64,000 bases of DNA from Oscarella lobularis. Lineage: Eukaryota; Porifera; Homoscleromorpha; Homosclerophorida; Oscarellidae. Shown piece after piece: positions 1 through 10,755 of this stretch (positions within the stretch are counted from its first letter, which is position 1; each line of letters opens with the position of its first letter). The DNA lies in NCBI RefSeq assembly GCF_947507565.1, contig NC_089184.1:248001-312000 (forward strand), in the 5' to 3' direction. Under the pieces are notes generated by a model that made no database searches, was not told where the DNA came from, and saw only the letters and a program-made list of their open reading frames with translations. The position numbers and the translations under genes are program-made.

Positions 1-3000
1 TGTACTACAAATGAATGTGACCATCGTAGTTAGTGGTACCCCAAGGAAGGTTGTCGAAATGCCAGCGGAAAGTAACCTACCGCCAATGTATATCCGAGGC
101 TACGATATTCCGCTGAGCTGCGAAAAACTTAATAGCTCATGCATTACTCGACTTGACTCATACAGAAACGCAGATCAAACAATAATTGATTATGGAAAAA
201 CGTGCAGTGACTCAATTGATGCCTCAAAGAAGATACTCAGAGATCTGGGTCGCCGCTGCATTCCAGGTACGTGTGGTTCGATGAGGGGACACTTGACGTA
301 ATAAAATTTTCGTCTAGTGCCCGGCAATTTGCACGAGCCTGTGTTTGCAAATTTCGTATTCAAAGTGTGCGACGACGTTCCGATCAATTCGCGTATATAT
401 AGAGTCGCGGCTGCTGACGGTGATGGCGACGCTATTAATTATTTGATTGATTCTGCCAGCGTTCCCGGGCTCTTCCGGCTTTCTAAAAACGACGGAGGCC
501 TTGAGGTGATTTCTGATCTTGGACCATACGGAGGTCAAACGATTGACATCAACGTGACTGCCTCTGACGGCTATTACAACACGAGTCGACTTATTATGAT
601 TCAAATTCAAGATACGACGTGCAACCGAGTGAGCCAACTAACGAACGAGCAGAGTTTGTCTTGTTCTCAAGTCAGTTCTATTTCTTCCTTTCCCGTTCAT
701 TTATCTACGGACAACTTCACCGTATCAATTGACCGCTTTTCGCTTCTTCGTACGTTAAGGTGGGATTGGCTGAATGTAGCGGCAGACGAGAAGCAAATCT
801 CCCGTGCCGTTCGCCTAGAGATAGCGCACCAAACAAACACGGGAATAAAACGTGAAACGATATCTGTGGATCAGCGCATTAATATTCTAAATGAAGTCAC
901 CTTTTGCTCTGACACTCCCCACGTTTTTGCTTCTGGCGGAGCGAACCTCACCTTTCAGATCTTTCTATTGACGCTTAACGGATCTACTGTACCTCTTCGG
1001 TCCGTGGCGAGACCGTCAAACGCGTCGAGGAGCGTCGTCAGCGTCGAAGTGCTCCAAACACAGACATCGCTCAGTTGTGCAATGAAACACGAGTCTTTGG
1101 AAGCGTACCGAGCCGTGGCTCGAGAAAGAAATCTCGTCTGCCCAGATAGCGGCTTGGGGGAGTGTGGCGGCCGCTACCGGCGCGACGACTTCGGCGAAGA
1201 CGGCGGCGGCGAAGACTACGGCGGCCAAGATTACGATGATAGCATTTGCAATCCTCCCCACGCATCTGATCGGATTGTCAACGAGTCAGTCGCGTTATTG
1301 CCAGACATCTATAGTAGGTATCTGAATTCATTTTTCTTCTGCTTTGATCCTTTGCTTTTTTAGGGCCTACGTTGGCTGTTTCACCGGGAAATCTTCTACT
1401 TTTGGCCAGTCCGTTTAGAAATTTCTCGTGGACGACTACCCGATGTCGTTTCTCAAGTCCATATCCATTTATAGTAGTAACTTGGTATCAAGTTGACGGC
1501 ACTCCGCTTCTGCCTCGTTCGGTTTTTACTGCAAATGACTCTGGATGGTACTATTGCCAAGGAAAGAACTTTTACGGAACGGTCAATAGCTCTTTAGTTC
1601 GCGTTGAGCCAATCGGTAAGACAAAAAGGAGAATCGAAAGTGAGCACGATGAAATAAGGTATTTATTTTAGATTGGCCTCACTTCAACCAATCTGAAATC
1701 AAATGGGACGTAAAAGAGAACTATAAAGGGCCCCTATTCGCCGTTTCTGCTACGACAAGCAATTCTTTAACACTCGAATATACGCTCTCTTACAGCTCGG
1801 AGATTAGGAAGGGAGAATCGCCGATTGAGATTAATAGCACTACGGGACTATTAACGGTAAAACGTCCTCTCGACGCCGAATTGGAAGCGACGATTGAAGT
1901 GGATATATCAGCCGATTTTTTCAATCTGTATCAATACATCTACCCTCCAAATTCTCCCAGCGCTGGCGGAAATCTTCGTGTTATACTCAATGTCATTGAC
2001 GTGGACGATAACGAGCCCATGTTCACTCGTTCGTCGTATGCTGGTCACATATCGTCGACGGCGCCGCTTGGCACAGCGGTTACGCTGATCTATGACGTTT
2101 TCGCCTTCGATGCTGACGCGTCGTCGAATAATTTTTCATTTTCCATTGAAGCAAATCCTTTTTTTGAAATGGATCGCACTACAGGCGCAGTTTGGAGCAG
2201 CGCGGAGTCGTTGGTTGCCCTACAGAACAGCACGCAGACGTATTTAATCTACGTTTCTTCGGGCGGGAGAACGGCAGTGTCTCAGATCAACATTACAATT
2301 TCGAGCCTCTGCGACGACGTTCAGAAAAGTTTCGACGTCTTATTAGACACTTCGTTCGCCGACCCGAACTCGTGCTCGTCATCGGGTTTCCCAGTTAGGG
2401 CATACTTCGACGCGGGAATTATCGAAGACTGGTCCCTACGACCAGAGAGAGAAGGCGACGATCAATTCTCTTCGCCCGGAAAAAGTACGGTTTCGGTGAA
2501 CGTCACTTTCACGTCTCCGTCACCGTCATCTATTAGCGGGCAACTTCGTTCCGTCTCATCCAACAAAGTTTTTGTCTATAAGCTACATCGTCATGGAAAT
2601 GCTTCAGATTTTTGGTCCATAGATCCGCCCTTTGTCTTGCGTGACGCCGACGGTGCGGACGTCGACATTCACTTCAATATCACCGTCTTTGACAAGGGAA
2701 AAGAAAGCCGCCTTGTCCGTCCTCCAACATTCACGGCGTACGATATTTATACGACCTGCGACGCGCTCAACCTGTCCGCCTGCCAGCAAAATTTCTACGC
2801 TTATTTGACAGCAAAGACGATTGCGAATCGCATGAACTTCGAGTGTACGGCAAGGCCTGCAAGAGGCACAGCCGCCTTCGTTGTGACGACGCTGACGCGT
2901 TTGTTGAGCGACTGCGTCGTTTGTCCGGCTGTCGAGGAAAGTACGCCGTATGGAAACTTTTCGTGGCCCGACGTTTCTCTCGGTCAAGTCCACGCTCTGT

Positions 3001-5697
3001 CTTGCCCAGAGAACAACGCGAGTGTCGCTACGCGGACTTGCGAGGATCCAATCATTGGCCGTTACGTCTTTCCGCGTTGGAGCGAGACGAATATCGAAGG
3101 CTGCCGTAATGTCAACGACACGTCCAAGTCTCTGGAGTTTCTCGCTGAAGTGATACAGTTACACATTTTTTGCGATGTCTTTTCACTTGATTTATGTAGG
3201 TGCAAATCTCTGATCAGACTGCTCTTCCTGTACTTCAAGCGACATCGGGAGCGACGAGAGATAAGGAAAATCTCGTCGAAGCGGACGTCGTTAACGTCGG
3301 AACCATTCTTTCCAACGTTTCGGTTCTCGAAAAGTTTGAGCAGAAGGTAAGACTAATTAATTCCAGTATCACTTTTGAAATTTTACATACATGTCTGCTG
3401 GGATTTTTAGGCTGTAGAAAACGTGGTGGAGATTGTAAGCAACGTTCTCGAAGCGAGCAGTGATGAACTGTTTAATGCTCAACTGAGTCATCAATCAAGC
3501 ACGAGGTGAGCGGCTGAACCAAACCCGTTCGTCTTCCATAGCTATTGTTTAATATTTGTAGAATTTATCTTTCTATTGAACGTATTGCAACCAGAGCTGT
3601 TCTTCCAAAGGACGTCTCCTACGTGTCGTTGGCTCGAAAAAACTTTGCTATTGAGCTCTATGATCCTTCGACCACTTCAGGCGGCGGATTTTCTGGTTAT
3701 TCGTTTGGCTCGAAACGGCCTTCACACGACAGCCCTCCCTCTCCCGATGACGAACTGAGCGACGATCAGCTCTTTCGGCAGCCAGGTCCCTTGAATAATT
3801 CTGACGCGTCGTTTGAAGCATTGATCCACCTACCGAATGATGTCTTTTACTCGTCGTCTCAAGCTCCCAGTGTCAACGCTAGTGAGATTACAGAGCGTCT
3901 AACCTTTTTCTATTACCAGAATGGCAAGCTTTTTCAATCAACTGAAATCAGTGAGACCGAGACCGAAGACAGCGCTGGCGGCGGCGGCGGCGGCGGCGGC
4001 GGCGCACCTAAACATCGAGTTCAATCGAGCAGGACTGTAGCAACACGCATAATCGGAGCAATTGTGGGAACAACGGGAAGATCGAATCTTTCGTCCCCGA
4101 TCGAGATTACGTTTGCGGCATTGAATTTGGTACGTGTGCATACCCCGAGGCAATGAATTGATTTTTTCATTTATACTTTTAGTCGACGTCGTATGTAAAC
4201 GACTCCTGCTCGTCTTGGAGCGCCGAATACGATGGTAGGCACAGCCGCCTCAGACGATTTTGTGTGACGTTCTGTCTTACGTAGACGATTACGGTGAATG
4301 GACTGACTATGGCTGCACTTTGATCAGTTCAAATGATAGTGAATTTACGTGCAGTTGCACTCACTTGACCAACTTTGCTGTACTTGTGGTACGTATTGGA
4401 GATATACTCTGGCGACGGATATCTTACACCGTGCTCTTCTGCAGGATCCTTACGAAGGCGAAGGAATAAGCAAAGAAAACGCCCTTGCGCTTTCTATTAT
4501 TTCATACATCGGTTGCTCTCTGTCGCTGCTGGGACTTATTCTTACCGTCATAACCTATCTGTTTATAAAGTGAGAGAAGAATAGATGCAGTTTTTTGTCT
4601 GTCTCTAATTTCGTTGAAACTTTAGAAAGTTGCGAAAAGAACGACCGGGTAAAATTCTTATCAATCTGTGCATATCGATGATTTTGGGCTTGATTTTCTT
4701 CGTCGCCTACGCCGTCAATCGTGGCAACGCCGCCATGTGCACGGCGACGGCGTTTCTACTGCACTACTTTTGGCTGGCGTCAATCTGCTGGATGGGCGTC
4801 GAGGGAGTCAACATGTACATGAGTCTCGTTAAAGTTTTTGGCACCTACGTTCATCGTTTCGTTTTGAAAGCGGGACTCGTCGCTTGGGGTACGTATCGGC
4901 TGAATTTCTGCATTTTTAGAAATAAATTCTTTATTCTTTAGGGCTTCCTCTCGTTGTGGTTGTCATAACAGCCGCTAGTGACTTCGACGACGGATACAAG
5001 AAAACTGACCAAAGCAAAATGTAAGAGTCTATACCCAATCCTTCTTCCAGTGGGGAGATGGCGTCCACTATCTATTGTATTTTTGTTTAGCTGTCGTCTG
5101 AGTGTTCCGTCGTTCTACGGCGCTTTCTACGGCGTCTTGGCCATCGTTCTTATATTTGACATCATCGTCTTTATATTGGTTATGCGAGCAATAACGAATC
5201 GAAGCAAACTCGTCGGTGCAGCCAAACGAAAAAAGCAGAACAATGCAAGAATGGCCGTCGCTATCAGTCTTCTTCTCGGCTGCAATTGGATATTTGCCGT
5301 GACCGCTTCGGACGACGAAGTCGGCGACACAGTCCGACTCGTCTTTAATTATCTATTTGCCATTACGGCATCATTCCAAGGATTCATGATTGCTATTTTC
5401 TACTGTTTTTTGCGTGACGAAGTGCGTCGCGCGTGGAAGGCGGTGCTCTGTTGTCGCCGACGCCTCTTGGATTCCAGTACGGATGCGGGAAAGGCTCTCA
5501 ATTTGTCGTCCAACCCTGCTTCTCGCACAAATTTGGGTAGCACAAAAACCTCAAACATTCCGTCGCCGGTTGGAAGCGCAGACTCAAGCCTAATGGAACC
5601 GCAGGTAGTCGAGCCGGCGGCAATCGAAATGGCCGAGATTAAGGAGAGCATCAAAGAAAATGGAGCACTTGGAGACTTGGCCGACCAACCCGCCTAA
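1..5697 (+). CDS. Adhesion GPCR with cadherin repeats and an Ig domain (5' truncated)
   Basis: This is the 3' part of a large cell-surface receptor running off the left edge. I read exons 1-266, 318-1317, 1364-1615, 1672-3149, 3200-3346, 3411-3505, 3562-4129, 4183-4234, 4285-4388, 4445-4569, 4626-4888, 4942-5020 and 5091-5697, with introns of about 50 bp. The first large exon looks cadherin-like. Exon 1364-1615 is Ig-like (SGWYYCQGKNFYG). Exon 1672-3149 holds cadherin repeats with the calcium motif DVDDNEPMF. A GAIN region ends in a GPS motif (C..W, GEW, GC, then CSCTHLTNFAVLV), predicted to self-cleave between L and T. Seven hydrophobic segments follow from about 4445. A poly-glycine run sits at about 3975-4005. 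The cytoplasmic tail is short. CELSR receptors also join cadherins to a GPS-7TM, but the nearby Ig and the lack of visible EGF or laminin G domains differ. Class call strong, orthology unassigned. Confidence 0.9.
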
Positions 5698-5871
5698 ATA
5701 TTTTTAGCACATCGCGCACGTGACTCAGAACGCGCATTTTCACTTTTATTGTACCTTTGTTTTGTAGCTGTGGTTTCTGCGACTACTGCCCGTTTTTGAA
5801 CGAACTTTACTACATCGATTTCGAAGCTACTCCCCTTACAAACTAGGTACAGTATACATGTACTAGATTAT

Positions 5872-6546
5872 TTATTTTGTGCGGCGACACCTATCTATCA
5901 TCTCTAGTAGAGAGTCCAAGTGGCTTTGTAAGCATGCATCGTCATCGCCGTTATTTTCGACTATCATGTCCCATCTCGTGAAATGATCGAGAGCGCATTC
6001 AGAGGGAGCGTCATCAATGCCGCCAGTGAAGATCCAACCTCGACGTCGTCTCGTCTCGTCGTTCGCTTCGACTCGAATTGTCAAAAGGGGCGAATAGTTT
6101 TGGCGAAAATAATCAATATCGGACGGTCGTCGTGCGTCGGATATGATCCAGATGGGACGCGTTTGATGTTCTTCGCTCATTTCGATGGCCAAACGACAAA
6201 AATAACTGGGATCGCGATTTCGCCGCTCTTCTCCCCATTCGATCATCTCCTTTCGATATTTTTCTTTGTACTCCGTCGAATCGAAGAGTCTGTCCGAATC
6301 GAGACCGTGATTCTAAAAGGTTTAGTCAAGGTAACGGTATACTGGCAATGATACGCGTACTTTAGCGTACTGAACTTTGATAGGAGCAGAAAGTCTCATT
6401 AGAGCGCATTCGTCGTCCAACCTTTACATAGGCTGGATGATAGGTAAGTTGCACGCACGTAGTTACCTTTTCTGCAGCAAATCTGTCACAAAATCCTTTC
6501 CAGACTTTCTCTTTCCGCTAAAGACGATCACCACAGACGGATGCAT
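5872..6546 (-). CDS. PMVK: Phosphomevalonate kinase, animal type
   Basis: The enzyme phosphorylates mevalonate-5-phosphate to the diphosphate in the mevalonate (isoprenoid) pathway. Exons on the minus strand are 6546-6467, 6421-6361 and 6312-5872, joining in frame to 193 residues, essentially the length of the human protein (192). The ATP-binding stretch VIVFSGKRKSGKDF is near residue 8. Family-typical segments follow: CALMRLSAPIK, KEMIEWGEERR, IWIISDARRPSDI and RGWIFTGGIDDAPSECALD. The start is the ATG at 6546, seven codons before the P-loop strand. The first intron is only 45 bp. The gene is convergent with the GPCR (stops 172 bp apart). A broken copy of exon 1 lies at 8866-8945. Confidence 0.93.
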
Positions 6547-6694
6547 ATCAGCCGATGTACGGGTCACTGAATTTACTCGATCACGTGCCAAATCGAGAAC
6601 TTCCCGTGCTTCTACCATAGATAGATACCGTGCCTCTACCCTTCTCCTCTATCTGTGCTTCTACTGTAGCCTTCTACACACTGCACTACTGTCT

Positions 6695-8213
6695 CTACGG
6701 CACCATAACTTGTGCATAGCTGCTAGGGTCAGTGTTGAAAGTGAAATCAAGAATGTCAAGTCCTTGATAACTTCCCCAGGTATTGGCGTTAACTGTGGGA
6801 GCGTCGTCAAGATTTGGAACGACAGAGCCCACCTCAACTCCGTTGAAAAAATATTTCACAGTGACGGGAACGTTGAAGGGTGGCGCAGACGGCGACAAGA
6901 CGAAGACGCCGAAACTGGATTGTTCTGGCGGCCCATTTTCGATGACAACTACACGCACGAAAATGAAAAGTCTAAGAGAACTAAAGTAGAAGCAATTTCG
7001 TGTCTGGCTTACTGGTTGCTGATTCAAACCCGCCGTCGCCGTCGCTTCCTGATTGATCGTCAGGTCCGACTGTTGCAACCCACCTTGCATTGGTGATGGG
7101 ACTGAGAACGTCAGTAGTGCACGTTTTCGGCGACGATCCATTAGGGTTATCGCAGAAAAGATCATTTGCGTCGGGTGGCATTGACATGACGAGGTCAATA
7201 TTGTCGTTGGACGTCCAGCGGACTTCAATTTTCCAGATGCCAAATAGGCACGGATTGACATCATTTCTATTGCACAATCCTGCCGCCGCATGAAAAAAAC
7301 GACTGCTGTTGAAGAAGATAGAGAAGCACACCGGTATATTACTAACTTGTCGTCACGTTTGTTCCAGATGCCACAACCACGTCTTCATGTTGATCTGCGC
7401 CGCATTTGTATGCATACTCCGAGGGAAGAATGGCTCCCAGACTCCACGCAGCGGCAGCTCGCTTGACGCAATCACAAGGCGTCGGAGAGCTAAGATCTTC
7501 GGCTCTACAGAGGGGGGCAATGAATGAGAAGAGATAGGGACGACGAATCGCCGCGGAATTACAGAGTTTCTATCGCTTCAGAAGGTCCAGAAATTGTTTT
7601 CATTATCTTCGTCTCCTCACAGCTGCCCCATCAACAGTAAGAAATCGCTACCGTAAATAATCGCGCAACGTACATCACTCTAAGCCGAGTCACATTCGTC
7701 ACGACAAAGAGGCTCCTTAGAGAAATATTCCACCGCGAGTCAGTTACTACTACCACTACTACTACTACGCGTACTGGTTGGATGATGGCGAGGGCGGCAG
7801 GCTTGTACATTCAGCGTCGATAATGCCGGTGTCATTGCTACGTCCGCTAGAATAAATGGCGACCATTTCTAGCGACAGAGGACACGATAGCTCTTGTCTT
7901 AGAAAAGCGCATTAGGCCAACGACGACAACAACTGTGCGTTTTAGTTACATTTGAGTAGGACGCGGGTGAGATTGCTCTTCACTTCTCTCCGCTTGCAAG
8001 CAGTAGGCTGTCTTATCACCGCCGGACCTGTACTTCATAATGGCTCCTAACTTGTACGTAGACGAGTCCGTCTAACTACAATCCGTGGTCTAACCCGTCG
8101 TAGAAGCAGTGGATGTCAACATCGGTACATACTTGTCCGTAGACCTTCGAACTGAGACCTCCTATCGTAATGATAAAAAGAAAGACGGAGAGGCGACAGC
8201 TTTGAGCCTCCAT
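6695..8213 (-). CDS. Secreted cysteine-containing protein, paralog A
   Basis: I do not recognise this family. The first exon starts at ATG 8213 and encodes a signal peptide (core SVFLFIITIGGLSS), ending at a GTATGT donor. A later exon near 7505-7348 encodes a segment with TPCDCVKRAAAAWSLGA. Another, about 7285-7045, encodes DVNPCLFGIWKIEVRWTSN and a region ending in GPDDQSGSDGDGGFES. The last exon, to the stop at 6695, encodes VIENGPPE...VTVKYFFNGVEVG and ends near DFTFNTDPSSYAQ. The joins of the last two exons agree in frame between A and B. Middle exons (about 7560-7740, including a CEETKIMKTISGPSEAIETL stretch) are less certain. Paralog B sits 2.4 kb downstream in the same order. Role unknown; extracellular by signal peptide. 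Confidence 0.6.
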
Positions 8214-8454
8214 CACGATTATGGAAAGTTCAATAATTCGATCAGCACTATATAAACAATGACATGTCAACGCCACGGTAGGTCACGTCACGTCGCGATT
8301 AACCCTCGCCGATTTCGTATCGACCGATCGCGATAGCGAATTTAGGCGACGGACTTTAGAACATTCTACAGTCTAATTAGTTGTTGGGCGTAGCCCAGCG
8401 CTAGGCAACACTTGCCGCGGGTATACGGGCCACAAGAGAAGCACACGTTCCATG

Positions 8455-8635
8455 CTCAGAAGATCAAGTCGACGCGATCGCGGCTTAGCAACGTTTTATC
8501 GCGAACTCAAGTCCCTTTGCAATCTGCCATCGTCGTCTCCACGAGGGGCCTCACTTCGATGGTGCATCGACGGCGAATGACTCGCAAAGGTCATCGATGA
8601 AGGCGGCTACGAATCAATTGAGTATCAACTCTATG
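8455..8635 (+). pseudogene. Relic of the ABC transporter 5' end
   Basis: The stretch matches codons near the start of the ABC half transporter (about 10905-11085), including the DNA for CIDGER and YESIQYQL. It lacks the matching ATG region, carries small indels, and has a TGA where the functional gene has a CGA codon just after the GGCGAA of the CIDGE segment. It stops abruptly near 8640, at the duplication junction. It is a leftover of the tandem duplication and should not encode protein. Confidence 0.75.
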
Positions 8636-8865
8636 CATCAGACACTCAGAGCCGATCTATGCTCACTCAGAGCTGCTGTACTGTACACGGATTCTACAAT
8701 CCGTGCTGCTACTCGAATGCACTCACGGCGTGACTTGTGAAAATCAGGGTTAGTGTTGAAAGTCAACGCGAGAAACGAAAAAAGTTCCCCATGCATTGAA
8801 TGAAGCAAATAAATGAAGCATATCAATAAAGGATAATAGGTAAGTTTCACGTGTCTAGTTTTCTG

Positions 8866-8945
8866 CAGCAAATCTGTCAAAAAATCCTTTCCAGACTTTC
8901 TCTTTCCGCTAAAGACGATCACCACAGGACGGATGCATATCAGCC
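8866..8945 (-). pseudogene. Relic of PMVK exon 1
   Basis: It retains the codons for VIVFSGKRKSGKDF with few changes. A one-base insertion lies between the original ATG-proximal codons and the P-loop, so the old start is out of frame. The exon-1 splice donor is destroyed (AAAGGTAACT in the functional gene reads AAAACTAGAC here). No further PMVK exons follow before the sequence diverges near 8860. It marks the start of the right duplication unit. Confidence 0.8.
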
Positions 8946-8962
8946 GATGTACGGACCACTGA

Positions 8963-9071
8963 TGATGACGGGAAACTCTTGACACGCAATGGCCGATCTA
9001 CGGAGCACCTAACCAGGGAGATACTCTATTATATCCCTGACCTAACTAACCTAACTGAGACAAACCACTGA
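8963..9071. repeat. Small insertion flanked by a 7-bp direct repeat
   Basis: Against the left unit, the right unit has about 109 extra bases just upstream of the PMVK relic. CCACTGA occurs at 8956-8962 and again at 9065-9071, as expected for a target-site duplication, and the left unit has a single equivalent. The insert contains tandem CTAAC-type repeats (CCTAACTAACCTAACTGAGA) and no obvious gene. It may be a short non-autonomous element. Confidence 0.45.
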
Positions 9072-9140
9072 ATTTACTCTGTCACGTGCCAAGTCAAGAG
9101 TGCTTCTACACACTGCACTACTGTCTCAAAGATTCTCTCT

Positions 9141-10640
9141 CTACGTCGGATCGACTCGTGCATAGCTGTTAGGATTAGTGTTGAACGTGAAATCAAGAAT
9201 GTCAAGCCCGTCATGAGTTCCCCAGGCATTGGCGGCGAATTGGGGAGCGTTTTCAAGATTTGGAACGACGGAGCCCACCTCGACTCCGTTGAAAAAATAT
9301 TTCACAGTAACGGAAACGTTAAAAGGTGGCGCAGACTGCGACATGACGTAGACGGCGAAACTGGATTTTTCTGGAGGCCCATTTTCGATGGCAACTACCG
9401 GTACACACACGAAAATGAAAAGTCTAAGAGAACTAAAGTAGGATGTCTGGCTTACTGGTTACTGATTCAAATCCGCCGTCGCCGTCGCTTCCTGATTGGT
9501 CGTCAGGTCCGAGTGTTGCAAGCCACCTTCCATTAGTGATGGAACTGAAAAAGCTAGTGCACGTTTTTGGCGCCAATCCATCGATGTTCTGACAGTGAAC
9601 TAATCTCCCGTCGGTTGGCAGTTCCAGGACGATGTCAATATTGTCGTTGGACGTCCAGCGGACTTCAATTTTCCAGACGCCAAATAGGCACGGATTGACA
9701 TCATTTTCATTGCACAATCCTGCCGCCGCATAAGAAAAAACGACTACTGTTGAAGAAGGTAGAGAAGCACACCGGTATAACTAACTTGTTGTCACGTTTG
9801 TTCCAGATGCCACAACCACGTCTTCATGTTGATCTTCGCCGCAGTTGTATGCGTATTCCGAGGGAAGAATGGCTCCCAGACTCCACGCAGCGGCGGCTCG
9901 CTTGATGCAATCACAAGGCGTTGGAGAGCTAAGATCTTCGGCTCTACAGAGGGGCAATGAATGAGAAGAGAGAGGGACGTATGGATCGCCGCCGTCGCGG
10001 CATTACAGAGTTTCTATCGCTTCAGAAGGTCCAGAAATTGTTTTCATTATCTTCGCCTCGTCACAGCTGCCATCACAGTAAGAATTCGCTACCGTGAATA
10101 ATCGCAACGTACATCACTCTAAGCTGAGTCACATTCGTCTCGACAAAGAGGCTCCTTAGAAATTCCCGCCGCCGCGAGCCGGCGACAGGTGCAGTTATTT
10201 CGCTAAAGACGAGTTCCTAATTCTACGCGTACTGATTGAATGATGGCGAGGGCGGTGGGCTTTTACATTCAGCGTCGATAAGGCCGGTGTCACTGCTACG
10301 TAGGCCAGAAAGAGTGGCAACCATTTCTAGCGGCAAAGGGCACGATAGCTCTTGTCTTAGAAAAGCGCATTAGGCTAGTACCCATGATAACAACTGTGTG
10401 TTCTAATTACATTTGAGTAGGACTTAGGTAACTTCTCTCCGCTTGCAAGCAGTAGGCTGTCTTATCACCGCCGGACCTGTGCTTCATATCATAATGGCTC
10501 CTAACTTGTACGTAGCCGAGTCAGTCTAACCTGTCGTAGAAGCAGTGGATGTCAATATCGGTACAGACTTGTCCGTAGACCTTCGAACTGAGAGTTCCTG
10601 TCGTAATGATAAAGAGAAAGACGGAGAAGCGAGCCAACAT
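9141..10640 (-). CDS. Secreted cysteine-containing protein, paralog B
   Basis: Tandem duplicate of paralog A. The signal peptide exon starts at ATG 10640 (core SVFLFIITTGTLSSKVYGQ). The two 3' exons are clear: one encodes NENDVNPCLFGVWKIEVRW through GPDDQSGSDGDGGFES, the last encodes AIENGPPEKSSFAVYV and VTVKYFFNGVEVGSVVPN and stops at 9141. The join (donor CCA|GTAAGC near 9460, acceptor GGTAG near 9397) keeps frame. It is head to head with the ABC transporter (115 bp between start codons). The two paralogs differ mostly by substitutions, so both may be functional. Family not recognised. Confidence 0.6.
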
Positions 10641-10755
10641 GTTTGTGGGGAGCACCGAGATCCGCACCATGAATATTCTATGAATCGACACTGACACGGT
10701 CGCCGCCAGTACGTACGGGCCACTGTCACGTGACACATACTGTCACTTGTAACGA
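10641..10755. promoter_or_regulatory. Divergent promoter between secreted paralog B and the ABC transporter
   Basis: Only 115 bp separate the two start codons. The interval contains a CACGTG E-box (in TGTCACGTGACA at about 10725). No TATA box is evident. The equivalent left-unit region (about 8214-8450) has lost its ABC partner. Confidence 0.4.

Larger units (their letters stand above)
6467..8640. repeat. Left unit of a tandem segmental duplication
   Basis: This block is repeated at about 8866-11100. In order, both units carry PMVK exon 1 (minus), a secreted-protein gene (minus) and the 5' part of the ABC transporter (plus). Here PMVK exon 1 is functional and the ABC part is a relic; in the right unit it is the reverse. 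Similarity is high in PMVK exon 1, the last exons of the secreted gene and the ABC 5' coding sequence, with small indels between. Confidence 0.8.

Noticed and set aside
3975..4005. GGC repeat as an expanded or unstable microsatellite
   Set aside because: It is a short in-frame glycine run in the GPCR GAIN region; nothing shows instability.
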